The notes under the pieces: generated by a model
Database searches by the model: none
Seen by the model: the letters and a program-made list of their open reading frames with translations, nothing else
Told to the model about the DNA's origin: nothing
Made by a program: the position numbers and the translations under genes
Part shown: positions 48,601-62,805 of the stretch, piece after piece
Position numbering within the stretch: the stretch's first letter is position 1
How the letters are laid out: each line of letters opens with the position of its first letter
DNA from: Phoronis australis
Lineage: Eukaryota > Phoronida > Phoronidae
Assembly: GCA_002633005.1 (NCBI GenBank)
Contig: NMRA01000677.1
Coordinates: 1-64,000, forward strand
Length of the DNA stretch: 64,000 nucleotides
Direction: 5' to 3'

Positions 48601-49494
48601 GATGACTAAGTAGGCAAGTGAAAGCATCGATGTCTCTTAACTTGCTAACTGCACCTTTGGGAGCTTGTTGGCCTGATAAGAATAGGTTAGTTACGATGTT
48701 ATGTAAAATATGATAAACTGTATTACAGACCCATGTCTCCATAGTCACATACCATACTATAACAACAACTTGACTTGGGGTCATAAAAATGTAGTCGCGA
48801 TTCATTAGTCATGCCCCCCTGGAATATTGGGAAACTCATTATGGGGGCCGTATTTTTGAAATCCTGGATGAATACCGACTGCCCTCCCCCTCCCATCCAG
48901 TAATTATGGTGTGTACCTCCCACTTGCCTTCATTTGGAAGTGTTCTGTGGGCTTAGTTTTTGTTTCAAAACATTTTTCTTTGTGAGGTTGTGCAAGGTTG
49001 GGTTGATTTGTAAACAAGGTTGTGGTTCAGCCATAGTGAACACACCAAGTGTTTACAGATCGTGTCATTTAGCCATAAAACCAAGTTAACAAAACCCATC
49101 TTGGTGAAACCTTAAGTAACTTACTATCTCAGTCCTTTCAGAAAGAACTGGGTTAGAATCTTGAATGTGGTTACTGGTTCTGAGAAACCAGTCAGGGCTT
49201 TAATTGTCGTGTCTCCGTCTCCGTGGTTTATTTTTCCGTAAAGGTTATTTTATTTGAAGCCTGTCGATAAAAATTAGTGCAAGAAGTTACAAGAGTGATG
49301 TTGGATTGGATGCTGAGCTAAGACTAGGAATTACAATTGATATGTGATGATTGTTACTAGTATTAGTTGTTACTATTACTAATGGTACTAGTGCTAGTTG
49401 TTACTAGTGCTAGTTGTTACTAGTGCTAGTTGTTACTAGTGCTAGTTGTTACTAGTGCTAGTTGTTACTAGTGCTAGTTGTTACTAGAGCTAGT
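45700..49494. repeat. Tandem duplication of about 1.9 kb with an N at the junction
   Basis: 45700-47598 and 47600-49494 match along their length with scattered substitutions and small indels. The N at 47599 sits exactly where copy 1, ending GAGCTAGT inside a minisatellite, meets the start of copy 2. Copy 2 then continues past the same GAGCTAGT into sequence that copy 1 lacks. Confidence 0.93.
47455..47598 (+). repeat. 16-bp minisatellite GTTGTTACTAGTGCTA, copy 1
   Basis: Seven or more near-perfect tandem units, the last truncated at the N. Confidence 0.9.
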
Positions 49495-50075
49495 GTTACT
49501 AGTCAGGCCTTTATCCAGGATTTTGAAAATAGGGTGTCCAAAATGGGGTTCCCAATATTCCAGGGCGTCCATAATTCCGATGTGTAACCCCCCACCCCCA
49601 GCAATTCCCCTAAACACACAGATTTTTTTACAAAAAAATTGCATAGACCAAGGTTTTTACATCTAAGTTTACAAAACAGCCTTCTGTAGTGAGCATTTTT
49701 AATAAAAAATTTGTGTAGACCAAGACTTTTACAATGCTTTCAACCAAGGGTGAGCATAGCAACACTGTATATACTTTGTATATACATTGTATATTTCTTC
49801 CTGCTTTGAAAAAAGAGCCCCCACTGAACCTTCAGAGGCTTCCTAGTAATCATTACAATGTGTGAGTCCAAACTTGAAAGGTTCCTATTGACAGTGGGCT
49901 CCAAATAATACATTGGGGGTCCTTGCCAGAGCCTCCATATTAGCGCTAGGGCGTCCAAATGGCCGCCCAGGACATACGCTGCATAAAGGCCTGTTACTAG
50001 TACTAGTTGTTACTAGTACTAGGTGTTACTAGTACTAGTTTTACTAGTATTAGTTGTTACTAGTATTAGTTACAT
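49350..50075 (+). repeat. 16-bp minisatellite, copy 2, interrupted by a MITE
   Basis: The same GTTGTTACTAGTGCTA array up to 49503, then the MITE, then diverged units (TTACTAGTACTAG, GTTACTAGTATTA) at 49994-50075. Confidence 0.88.
49504..49993. mobile_element. hAT-like MITE with 8-bp target duplication
   Basis: 490 bp with ends CAGGCCTTTATCCAGGAT and, inverted, CAGGCCTTTATGCAGCGT. TTACTAGT flanks each side (49496-49503 and 49994-50001). An 8-bp duplication and CAG..TG ends are hallmarks of hAT. The duplication lies in a repeat containing the same word, so its exact extent cannot be proved. No transposase. Confidence 0.75.
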
Positions 50076-50984
50076 AGTCAACAGAGGGACCATCTGTTAT
50101 GCGTCACCAACATGCTATTAGTTGGAGATATTTGATATTTGATTTTTTTTACCACTTCTCATCCCAAATGACGTCGTATGGAGGTCGCAAGGTATTGTTT
50201 CATTTGCGAGATCCATGCAACGGCCATAAGCTTGTCCCATTCCATTGTTTTCCTTTGCTGCGTCTTTGTTGGACTTAACAATGCAGGTTGCATGGATATC
50301 GTACCTTGGGCGCACATCAGCCCGTTACTGATAACTGCTTGCTATTATCTTAATGATAAGAAAAAAAAACAAGGTGAACAATGGATGCGCCTATCTTTCG
50401 ATATCTATGGGATGAGCTTGCGAGGTAGTTTTCCCGTGGGTTATTCTCATGCACTACCTGCAAATGCTAATTCGAGTTGACATCTGATTGTAAACCTTTT
50501 ATTGGGTATAGCTGCTCGGTGCCTTTGGTCTTTCAATGATTTCTTCTGATAACAGATGTAGCTGATAGGCATACAGCCAATATTAGCAAGCAGTTGTGGA
50601 AAATAAAATTACAGTGATAGATGCCTCCAGATAATTACCTAGGATCAGTTTACTGGGAGACACAACTTGTCATTCAGAGGTGAATGAACCTGGCTGGGAG
50701 GTTATGTAACAACGGCTTTTGTCTGTAAGTTCTGCATTATTACTGATAACTTACCTTCATTCCTGTTAGTGGGTATCTTGCTTGTACATTCAACAAGAGT
50801 TGCCTTTTATTCTTTCCACTGGCCTATCTCTCACAATACTGACAGACATAACTGGCCCTCTCATATCATTTCAAGTGCCTTTATTACATAATGGGACATT
50901 AAAGGGGGAGGTTCATTTTGTACCTGGCAATCCACACAGTGCTACATCTGATTTAAGATTTCTTGAGTATAGGACTATGAAAAA

Positions 50985-51310
50985 TTAATTAATTTTGCTC
51001 GAGGTCAGAGCTTATTAAATCAAATTTTGGGATTGGGCATTGTTGGCCATCTCAAACTCAAGAATTGCTATCACTGACAGACAATCAACAACTTCCACTG
51101 ACAATAGAATACATAAATTTAAGAGTAGACCATTTGCTTCAGTGTTAGGCACTAATAATGCACAAAAACGTAGTGGTGACTATTTTTGACAACTTTATGA
51201 CCTGCCAAATTAATTGTCAGACTCTGTTGATGCAAAAAAGCAGTGTCCAAATTTGAGAAATATGACAAATGACAAAATTGCCCTTGTGCCAATCTTAAGA
51301 ATCGAGAAAA
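50985..51310 (+). repeat. Dispersed repeat family A, copy 3
   Basis: GAGGTCAGAGCTTATT, TTGGGCATTGTTGGCCA, CAAACTCAAGAATTG and CAAATTTGAGAAATATGA in the same order as the copies at 11185 and 36530; uninterrupted. Confidence 0.6.
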
Positions 51311-54300
51311 AATCTGTTTGGGCTTGTAGACATGTGTTTCAGGTGTTTCATTTGAGCTGTCTATTGAAATAGAGCATATCTTCAGAGAAGTCTTCCTTCA
51401 CTCTCTGATTGACATTTACAAATTTCGAAGTGCATAAAAAGGGCTTGGAAATGATTGACATTCACTGGCCTGACAGCATTACTAATTGTTTAGATGGTTT
51501 TGATGCATGTGCGTTGTTTGATTAAATTGATGTCCTGGGGTATACCGAGCTAATATTTTGGGGGTTTAATGAGGGTACCCTTATCAGTTCTCATCACCAT
51601 TTTCTACAAAGGTTTTTGATATATTCTTTTTGCGTCCATCCAAGTCTCATTAAGCCAAAAGAGCTAGAGGCAGTTGCCAGGGAGTGTGCATCCCAATTTC
51701 TTCTAGTTAGCATTGCATTTTAACGCGTGTCGCGTGGTGTCGTGAGCTGCTCTGAGCTGTTTGTTAGAAATTCAGTCACACCCTTCAGTGGGTGTGTTCT
51801 TCAACGTTTTATCATTACTACCAGTTTGTCTGTTCAAGATGGACACGAGCTGGTCATCAATATTGCACCATTTCCTCCTCTAAGCTTTGGCACTTTGGAA
51901 TAGAACATTGACTCAAGACTGGCTTGACTGAGATATAACACAGTGTCATTTCCTGTTATGATATACATTTGGCTCAAAGGAATTTTTGGATTTTCTGAGA
52001 AGGCGTGGGCTTGCCGCTATAATGACTTTTTCATGGTATATTTCTATTTTCTCATAATTAGATTTAAAAGAACTCGTCTTAAACACCTGATGTGTGAACT
52101 TGTTTCCACCTGCTCTTGAATATCCTTATTGCTGGTCTAATCCACTTATGTCTAGCCATGTGCTGCCTTTTGTTAAATTGTGGGAATTTCTATAAGTGCC
52201 TGTTTTATTATATCATGTGTCCGGTTGCCATGGTTACTTTATTCATTGTTATAGAATGAAGAAATATGACTCTGATTTTAAATAACTTTACATCAGTAGA
52301 TGTGCTAGAAGACGAATATAAATTGTTTATGTTACCGGTGTGCACGTGAGCCAATTGTTCACTCATTTAAAGCATCTTTAAGCATAAAATATAATGTGAA
52401 TGATAAGAGATAGCATAAGAACTAGTGTCGGCATGTAGTTTGGCATGTAGTTCTCAAATTAGCACTTGTAAAAATTTGATTATTTGTATCAAAAAATAGC
52501 CTTTGAAACCTTGCAAGTGATAATTTTGGTGACTATTTCTCTGCAAAAGAACTGGATAATGTCACACCAAATGATGGATGAAACTGTGACTACATCAGAT
52601 ACAGCTGGTATCCTAATCAAGATGGCACCCATCTGGTTTGGTGTTGGGTTCCTGGAGTGTGCTTTGTTGTTGCCACCGAAATAATTGTGTCTGGACTGTT
52701 ATGTAAGAAGAGTCCAGCGTTACCATGAAAACTGCTCATCTGTATTTATTAGATAGCTCCCTCAGGGCTGACTGGCCTCTGCTGTCACTAGTAATATTTC
52801 TCCTGCTCCATTTCATCCATATGTAAATGAGAACTGCTCACCATGAGTGAGTAATAATTGGCCAGTCTCCAATTAATACTTTCCCATTTAAGTCTCCCAC
52901 TGATGGTTTAACTCCCTGCAACTTCCCTTTTGAAGAGTTTTTGGCTAGAAAATGAAAAAGTATGCCTTTGCGGTTTTGGACGTCTACTCCTCTCTAAATG
53001 AGAAGAAAAACTGTCAAAATTTTTTTAAATTGACTCCATTAGTCGTTACCATTAGCGGTCACACTTGCAACACTCATGTTCAAACAAGAATGAGAATCTA
53101 CTTTGCTATCAGGTTATCTAGAAAGTTCGTGACAACTCCAATGTTACTCCTGGAGAGTAGTTTGTGGTAATATTAGAATTAGGAGAGTTGCTATGGAGTT
53201 TGATAGACTGGGAATTTCTTAATAGGAAAGTGACATATAATTGAGTCTGCCAGAACAAAAATATAGGTACTTAAAATTCTTCACTTCATCTTGTCTGAGA
53301 TTGTTCAATTCGACCCAACTTATTTCACATAACATGCATAATCGCCATCTATTAAAATGCCGCTGGGGGAGGGGTCTTTTTTAGGCAGCTTAACTGACAC
53401 TGATTTACTGACCCCACTTTTTTTCAGATTTGTTGTAAGCAAAGACCCCAACACAAAACATGATTTTTTTTAAAATTTGCAGTTTAACTTTAAGACTGTG
53501 CATGTACAGCAAGAATTAGCCAACAAAGCTATTTGAACATCATCTACTCTCAAAGTTGTGCAATTGTATTCATTTACAACTTGGAAATGTAAAAACAAAA
53601 AATTCTGCAAGTAGGTGACCTTTTCACCAATGCTGTACCTTGGGGGCTCACATATCCCGCATCATGCAGTGTTATTCCCCAACACCACGTCATGACAGTC
53701 GAGTGATTTACGGCGGATCATATTTTTACGCCAAACTTGTTCTTAAAATCATTTGACAATTTTCAACCTATTTCATATACACATCGTAGCTATATATTGT
53801 GTTTGTAACTTATTTGGTCAGAGCTATAACAGAGATGAGGAATTTGCCTGAAAATTCCACTTGAAGAGCAGTTCTCAACTTGGTCATTAGATGTTGCAAT
53901 CCATGCGTGAAGTTACTTATCATTGTACATGGCCATCATTAAAATTAATGAGTAGTTGAGCTTTTAACCTAGCACTTGACTCTCATCTATGTCAGTTTCA
54001 TGTCAGGAAATACTGTAGTCCATCATTAGATAAATTTTGGAATGCATTGTAGCCGGTAATTAATTTAAATTAAGGTATGATGATATTCTGGAATGCATGG
54101 AAATTGTCATGTGATCTCCTGTTACACCATAGGAAGACCTCCTATTACATCATAAGAAGATGACAATGTCCCATGCAGCAAGCAGGATAGTGGTTGAGTG
54201 GGGAACTGTATTGTTGGTTAGCATATTGCCAAGCATCAGCTGAAGAGTTGCACATGCTTGACTGTGCAATTTTGATGTTGGCCGACGGGCGTGAGGTGAT

Positions 54301-56159
54301 CAGGGCGCCCTGAACTTTGGGAATTAATGGAACTAGCCTTAGTAAGATTGTAGGTTACTTTGACTTCTTACCCAACCATCAACTGTTTAGTGGTGTTGAT
54401 TTGTGCATCTCATCAGTCTGTGTAGACTGGAGGACTGTGGCTTGCTGGACATCAAAACCATTTGAAATGAGCTTTATTTAGTCACACAATACAGGTTGTG
54501 ATTAGCATGAGCAGTCTATTGAGGTTAGGTAAACAGGATAAACCTGAAGAGTTGTAATAGGGGTGGTGAAAAGTGCCCAGGTAAATATCAAATTACCTTA
54601 GCAAATCAGTCCTGGACAGGGTGTTCATGTGGTGTGTTGTTAGTGTCTGGCTTAGTTGGCAATTTCCCAGTAATAACTGAGGGAGTAATAAAACCAATAC
54701 TGGTTGAAGACCTTGAATTGGATCAATATCATTAAATGTGTGGTACTCGTGAGGCTCATTCATCCGAGACTTTTTACGCAATTTATTTGAAGACATGTTA
54801 CAGATTACTGGAAACTCATGGGATCAATGCAAAAATTACAGAAATATTGGATGTTCTCTTGTGTAAAATTTTTTCAAGAACGTCAGCAAAAAAATTTGCA
54901 CTAAATTCCCGGCTTTGTTGCTTCTTCTTGACTGACTTCAATTAACCAAGTTATCTAATTACATGATGTGCAATGTATCAATGCTTATTACATTAAGATT
55001 CGTGATGTGCAAATGGTTAGACCGGCAAAATTGACATGGCCATAGTGTGGTTTCCTTCATAGACAAATAATTAATTTGTGATGGAAATTTTTATGTCATT
55101 TATTTGAATATCCCACCAGACAATGGGGTGGGGGTAATTTGACGGCATTTCGGTCACAAAGAATTGTTAACGACCGGTTCGAAATCCTGCTGCGTTTTAT
55201 CCCTATTTAACAATGCTGAGCACTATCCACCGTCTACTCTATCACCATCTGGTGACATGGCGTATTACATTCGCCGCTTTGTCGGAAAATGGCTATCAGT
55301 GCAGTGCTCACAGTCTGCATTAGCCTCGTTCTAACCTCCAGTGCGCAGTCGGTTTTGTGCAAGCCGATAATACAGTCAAGGTCCTGACTGCATTTACTTC
55401 TTTGAAAGTCACATGATTTGACTAGCCTAATAAGTGCTGTACATTTACTAAGAACTAAGGCCAGGGTAGTGTACTTAGACAGTGAGATTATAAATTTAGG
55501 TCTCCCCATGCTACTAGACTAATCTGCCTGTAGAGATAGTCTTCTAAATCCGGACCTTATCATGTGATTCTACAATTCATGCCTTGCCCTTTTCTGCCTG
55601 CTACGTTGTTGCATCTGTGTCCCCAGGTCATCTTACAACCCTGTGGCTGTGGTTGATTTCTGTGTGCTCTGCCAGTCAGAATGTCAATAAAGCCTGCTAT
55701 TTCCTAGTCTTGTCACAAGTGGCTGTCTCTTAGTCATAGTATGCCTTTGTCTGCCATGGTAGTGTTTGTCGAAAACATCATGAATGTAAAATCTCACCGA
55801 TTAAGGACACCGCAAGGCGGATAAGTGAAACGTCATTTCACCATTTTTTCAATGAAACACATGTAGCACCGAAATTGAAAAACAAAAAGAGCAATTTTGG
55901 CAAGTAATTTTACCCAAAATTGGTGAAGTTTACCGTGTCTGTGACTTGCATGCAGAATGTCAATCTTGTTTTTCTAAGGGGATTGTATTGACTTACATGT
56001 TTGCATTAAGTACTAACCATTCACAGTTATAAGACTATGGCTCTGTCTCCATTTTTGTACGTTTGTGACAAATAAATGTTGAAAAGACCCTTCTCTTCCA
56101 CTGATGATAAATGTCACTCATGGAAATTTGAAATGTATTGATAAAAGTTCTCTAGGTTG

Positions 56160-56465
56160 GGCAGTATTAAAATTTTGGACACATTAATTTAAGTCGAAAT
56201 TGTATTTTCTTTGATTCTGAAGATTGGGACATGGGTGATTTTGGTGTTCAGCATATTTGTCAGATATTGGACACTGTGTTTTGTATCAGCAGAGTTTGAT
56301 AATAGATTTGCTGGCTCATAAAATCATCAAAATTGGTTGACAACACGTTTCAGGCGTCCCCAAAGTGTGTAACATTTATGTGAATGATAATTTGTTGTTA
56401 GTAAGTCTGAAATTTGGGACAGCCATTGTTGCCTATTTCTAATATTTGGTTCAAGCACTGACAAA
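56160..56465 (-). repeat. Dispersed repeat family A, copy 4, inverted
   Basis: Read on the minus strand: TTTGTCAGTGCTTGAACCAA, AATAGGCAACAATGGC, CCCAAATTTCAGA and ATGTTACACACTTTGGGGAC, matching the plus-strand copies. Confidence 0.55.
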
Positions 56466-58404
56466 ATGATACAATTTTCACTGATCCAAGCTGATTTTTT
56501 TACTGTACTATCCAAACTATTTGTTGGTGAATTTCTTACACTAAGTTCTTGTGAGTGGGAAGAATGCAAGCCGTTTTTCAGCGATGAAAACGCTGGCGTT
56601 TCAGCCAGAGACCGACGTGCTGTCCTCTTTAGGGCAAGTTTCACCTGCAGCTAGTTTTCTCACCACCTGCATTCTTTTATTATCAAACCACAGTTAGCTC
56701 TGAAATTATTACTTTAATGTAACAATAAACTAAAGCCTCTATCCTATTAGTATGTGGGTCCTTTGAAGTAAATGGTCTGGTTACAAAGGTGGTAGCAAAA
56801 ATGCCAGCAGTTATAGAGTAACTAGAGCAAAATTTACAGTTGTTACAATTCACGTTATTGGTGGTTTTCCTACTAGTGGTGAAGTGCTTGCGAAAATGCT
56901 GGTATTTAAGCCCTCAACTGAACTGGGTAAAAATTGATGAAATTTGTATTTTTTCTCACTTTAGTTCCTGATGAGCATGGCTGTTTGTAAGATCAGCCAG
57001 CAAGTTGTGTGTGGAGGACAGGTTGTATGAAACGTAATGACTTGATAATATTGCAAATGTTATTCCGTCCTAAATCTGTGCTGTAAAATCTCAATGATCT
57101 AGGACCCAAAATTGCAAATTAGTGATTTTTTTGCATTTTTTATGAATGATAGTAACATCAAAGTTGTGCTCTAGCGTGTTCAAATTCTGTACTGTTTTAG
57201 ACAATGTCCTGAAAATTGCAGCCAGTTACAACTTAGTCAAAAGCCTTTAGAAATGAAAGAGGCAATTCTGGTAAAAAAAATCAAAATTCGTGAGCATGTA
57301 TTGTGATTTTTTCTAGTTTTGTGCTTACTGAAATGTTATACTAGTTGATGTATTAATGCCATTAGAAAATAACCTATCCCAGCATGCTTTTCTTCAATGG
57401 AGTCGATCCTCTGGCGTTTAGTACTGAGTGATACCTTGTGATCGGCAGGCACGTTTTTTGTCTGATTACCGAATAGCCTGTGGTCAGTGGTAATTGGTCG
57501 GATATTGTGTAGTGTGCTCTTACTGCTCATTGGCTCAACCTTCTTTTGAACTCTCAGCCTGAAGATAGGCATTATACCATAATTGGAAAACATCCTCAGG
57601 TGGGACATTTATATTGCTTCGCAATTTGGGCCCCAGCGGTGGGGATATTATGACTGGACTGTGTAGTGTGGGAGCGAGTGGATTAATTAGGGACAACTAT
57701 AATATTCTGAACAGTTGTTTTAGTTATTTCACATTATTACATGGCCGTGAAATGGAAAACACCTGATGAACTGTTTACACTTCTAACGCTGTTGTGTTAG
57801 TAAGTGAGTTTCTCCAGGCAGAACACTGATTCTCTGTCAGTTGTAAAGTGTTCTCAGCAGGGATGTGCATTCAATATCACTTGCGACAAACCTTGATTCT
57901 GCAACAGAAAATAGTGAAGATGTGGTGTTAACGTACCTTCACTCCCAAGATTCATTAGTTGAAAGTCGCGGCTTTAGAGAGCCTGGTTTTCATTTCCTAA
58001 AAACTCGAATTTGTCTTAGCAAACGGAGCAATCTGTTCAAGCAAACATGAAATTCGTTTTTTTATTTTGTAAATTGGGAAATTCAAGTTTTACTATTTCT
58101 AATTCCTCGCCTATTAATAGCGCGCAATATGGTGAAATTTTATTTTATATCAAATTTCTTCCCTGAAAGATTTAAAAAATTGAGTTGTTCGCTGGCATGG
58201 GTTGTTAACTGTGTAGAGGTCATATAACAGCATTTGGTAATGTTTTCAGTATTTGTTCAACTTTTGAAAAATGGAAAAATTTCAAATTTGGCAATTGTTT
58301 TTGTGCAGTAGTGGAGAAGTACCAAAATTCCTTACCTTTTCAACTCTGTCGGTTGCACTATAACCCTGGTGTAACCAATAACTTGGTGCAGGCCTTGTTT
58401 ATTG

Positions 58405-58665
58405 TTTCTTAAAACTAGACAAAACACCATTACCTTCAGAAAAAATGTGAATAACTACTTGAACAAGTCTGCTACATATCGATCATGGAATTGATTTTGC
58501 ATTATTCATTTTTTGTAATTTTAATTAAAAAAGCCAAAAATATCAGAAAGCATATACTACTAAAATATATAAATTCCTTGTAGAACTTCTAATTCCATGA
58601 AAGAAGTCAGACTCAGTGACCTCTATCAGTTTTGCGTTATCGCGAAAAATCAGGGCTTACCGTTT
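58405..58665 (+). repeat. Dispersed repeat family B, copy 2
   Basis: Partner of 10226-10500, same orientation, about 48 kb apart; shared blocks ACTACTTGAACAAGTCTGCT, TAATTTTAATTAAAAAA and GCGAAAAATCAGGG. Confidence 0.6.
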
Positions 58666-61600
58666 TTCAGTGGTGGCCATTTTCGTATTTACCTGATTAA
58701 AAATATGCTTATTAAAGACTAGAGAGATCCTGTTATACACTGCACAGTGTTCTGTGGAGAATTTGTGGAATTGCACCAAATTCCATCAAATAGCAATTCA
58801 AAGCTTATCAAGATTTATTAAAGTTAAACCAGTTTGCCCGTTGACATGATTTTTTGATCTATAACCAGAGAATTGAGTCATAGATATGGATAGAAGATCT
58901 GTGATAACTGAAGCTTTGCAAGATCACTCATGTGGCGTAATCAATGACATGACAAGTGCATGCTGTTAATTAGCGTAAACTTTTTCTTTGAAGTCTCCCC
59001 TGACTACAGCATTGTTAACAGGGGGCTTTCTGCTACCTGTCAAGATTATTAATTCAAATAGGAGACTAAAGAGAGAATATCTTAATTCTTCATCTCTTTA
59101 GCACACAATATGGCCAACAAGTATTAGAGAAAATAAGACTGTATGGGGAGATAGTGTAACAATAGGGCCGTCCCGGATTCTAGCGATAGAACTCTCCTTT
59201 GTCGCGGAGATAAGAAAGCGTGTGACCTCATTTTTGAAATCTGGCGCATTTTCGCGTCTCTCATTGATGTCGTGAAGGCTAAGAATTTCAGGTCACACAT
59301 TCAGTGGTATTTGTCTAGTTAATCAAACTTTCTCACGTCGGAGTTGCAGCCCATACCACAGTAGTAATACTCGTTGGCATTGGAAGGACGAATGGAGTAA
59401 TGCAACTGAGAAAAATTTGTAAAGAATCAGACAGCAACGAATAACATGTGAAACTTCAGCGGCATAAAAACGGGGCAGCAAATGTGTCTGATGGGTGTTT
59501 ACGGCCTTTTGGGTACATACAACGAGATTCGAGTATCGCTGTGTTATCCGGGATGGCCTTATTGTCCATGTTTACAGTTGGGGCGTTTATTTCTTCTAAC
59601 AAAGTTGTGCCTGAATATTCCATCTCTTTTGAGCTAGATTACAGAGTGCATTTTTGATTATGTAGCCATTTAATTCAGAAAGTCTACTTTTTTCATATGG
59701 TATTTCTTTACCTATTTGGCACACAATACGGTCGATGTGATATGTGAAATTCTATTTTGTTGAAGTTCTCCATTTAAAATATTTAATTTTTGTTGTCTAT
59801 TGCTATCACAGTTGGCACTGTGCAGATCTCACTAAGTAACTTTCGGTAAATTTCCCATTATTAACTGTTCAGTAATCATCTGCTTTTGACAATTTTCCAG
59901 CTTTTTGTGTGAAAGAAGTGGAGAATTACTGTACGTAAAAATGTCTATTTTTTGAATGGGTTGCTGTAAAGCTTATGATGAATGAGTCGACTAATTGTTT
60001 TTGAATGGCTTACTAAGCATTTGTTTTGGTATGTAATGCAGCCATTTTAGAACCTAGACCAGACCATGTTCTGGTATCAAAATTATCAACTGTCTTCACT
60101 GGCGTATAATGCTGTGCCAAACCTCTATCTGAGGCCAAACCAACATCTCACTTTAAGGATCCTTTGTTTGAATTGAAATTTGTTACGACATACGATTCCC
60201 TTGACGGTCATACTGCCTTGGCGACTGAAACTACCCGCCATGACATGTATTGTAATGGGCCTGGTTTGAAGAAGTAACCACATGTCTGTTCTTCTCAATC
60301 CTCTTGACGGCCTAGAAATCACTGCTTATCTGCGTATGAATGATACGGATCTTAAATCGTCAAGTAGCCAGAACAAGGCAAAAATTGGTTTTTGACACAA
60401 AGTTTATTGTGCCTCTATTCGAAATAACCAATAAATCAGAATAGGACAATCTGTGAACCAAATTCCCACTCTACCAAAAGCTGCAAAGGTCCACTATATT
60501 TATGTTGACACTAAAAACTGGTCAAGACATAGTACGGTAGACAAGTGGAATGTTGTTTTTTTTTATTCATTTATTAAAAACATGTTAAGTATCACCAAAT
60601 AAATACTTTTTCATTTATTAGTCCCATACCATAGCTACCACCAGACAGTATTTTCAGAAATAATGGGCATTCACAACAATATTGTGAATCTTTGAAAATT
60701 AAGGTTAATTTTGGCAATTATTTTTGTTCAAAATACGTGAGATTTTACTGTAGTGTTGTGTTACAGTTGACTATGTTCGGCAATATGTGTCCGTTTGTGT
60801 TGTGGTTCACTGATGACGTGAATGAGCCGGACCAGTGATGTGTCACCTGGTACTGGAAGCCTGTATAGTATTGGAGCTCTGTGATATGTAGTTGTGTAGT
60901 CATTGCTAATGTGGTAGTTGGTCTGTTCAATATAAAAGGAACTTAAATCAGTGGCCGTGTGATATGGAGGTCTGATGGCACTCGCAATTCTTATGCAAAT
61001 CGGTTGAGAAATAGGCAGGTAGTGTGAAGAAATGTGAGTGAAAATAGGCAAGCTGTTCTAAAGTTATCCATTTTGACAATGACGACTTCGGCTATTAAAC
61101 TACTTCTCTTTGTTGGTCTGCATAATCATGTATTCCACTTGTTACAGCGCCCCTGTGGAACAGCTTCAGTTTTGACTCCCCATCAAAATTCTGCTGAAAC
61201 AACGATGTGAGGAAGTTCATGGAAGTTTTGTATATGTAATCATGAGGTGTAAAATACTTTTTTGGCTAGAGCCTGATCAATGAATTTTTAAGCTAATCTT
61301 TCGCCAACTTAGAGATGAGCACTTTGCTGGGAAATTTTCAAATACCCATTTCTCAGTGAGGTGTGGAACTGATTTGCTTTGAATCGACCCCTGCTTTAGG
61401 GACTTAGCAGCTGCATCTCCCCCATTTCCGCTACTATGACCAAATCAGTCCAGATGCCGTGGTTCATATGCTGTGGTTCAGATACTATGGTTAAGGTGCT
61501 GCACCATCTGGTTAAAGAATCTGGTGCATGTGCACTTCTCAGATTCAAAAACTTCCTTAAACAATGGCTGGTAATCGGCTTGTTTTTGTGGCCTGTACTT

Positions 61601-61699
61601 AACTTCTTATTGTTTTTGCTCTTTGAGTAATCTGATGATGGCAAGAGCATGAAGACTGTAGTCTGTGGTAAGTCAAATCGCACACGAAATCTTGGACAG

Positions 61700-61728
61700 A
61701 GACACACACACACACGCACACACACAAT
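61700..61728. repeat. (AC)n microsatellite
   Basis: About 13 AC units with one G interruption. Confidence 0.85.
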
Positions 61729-62805
61729 GTGCAAGTATATTAAGTCTGTCACATCCCCCCTCATTTGAGTCGAATCGATTCAATTTTGTGTTCACACTAC
61801 TCAAGGTATATGAATCAATTTATGCTAAACCATTTACATTTTAACACGTTTCCAAAATCGAACCACAAACTGATTTTAAATCGATACAAGTCATCAGTGT
61901 AAAAGTGGTGGTTTTCGTTGGCCTTGTGAGCACCATCTCTGGAATCTTGTGTTCACTCCCTGGTGAGTTCAAGTCCATTGGGAGCACTTGTTCAGCTCTG
62001 CAGTAACTCAGCTGCAAAATGTTAGATGTCAGCCAATGTTGGCATTTTCCTATTTTACTGCCTACTAAATCACCTTAATGACTGCAATGAAATCATAAAT
62101 GTCGACAAATTGCTCTGAATAATTTTATCTTTGCTGTGGATCTTCAAAAAACATCACCCACCCCTGCGACCATAAATCTTCTAGTTAAGGAGTCCTGCCT
62201 AACTTCGGGTGCAACATGAAGGAGCCCTGATGATCAGTAATTCACCAATCAATGTTTTTGCATAATGTATATCAACAATTTGTGGCTTTGATCTGTGGCT
62301 TAATTATTGCACTCACTATTTTAACAGACCTTTGATAGCACTCGACTTTTGTTTCAACAGAGAAGGGCCCTTTACTTGCAAACGGAATATTTCTGTATGC
62401 TCAAATATTCTAATTACCTTTTAGAACCAGCATTTATCCCTCGAATTTCCAAGACTGGGACATTTCGACCATTTTCCTGGTTTTGTAAAAAATCAACTCT
62501 GTCTGTTTAAAAAGTCCATACTTGTGTTGCTATGTCTCGCTAAGTGCATGACAGTGCCCTTTTCTAAACCAGTGACCCAAAACTGGGTGCTGAAAATGTC
62601 ATCTGTTCCACTTTTGTCACATGGCGCCTTCCCCTGTCTGGCTAATCACTGCAACCTTGGTTTAGCTTTATGTGTTAATTGCTGTGAGCTAATCTAATTA
62701 CTCCATGTATTGATCTGTGACTCATGCATAGTAGTGGCTCTATACTCACTGTACATAGGGATGTGGTGATGTGTACTAACTTCTTGAATAATTTTGGCGA
62801 TACAC

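Noticed and set aside
55176-55192. GGTTCGAAATCC, similar to a tRNA B box
   Set aside because: One base too long for the consensus and no matching A box or cloverleaf around it.
59448-59657. 69-codon plus-strand frame with a hydrophobic stretch
   Set aside because: No splice context, no family resemblance, and length expected by chance in this much sequence.
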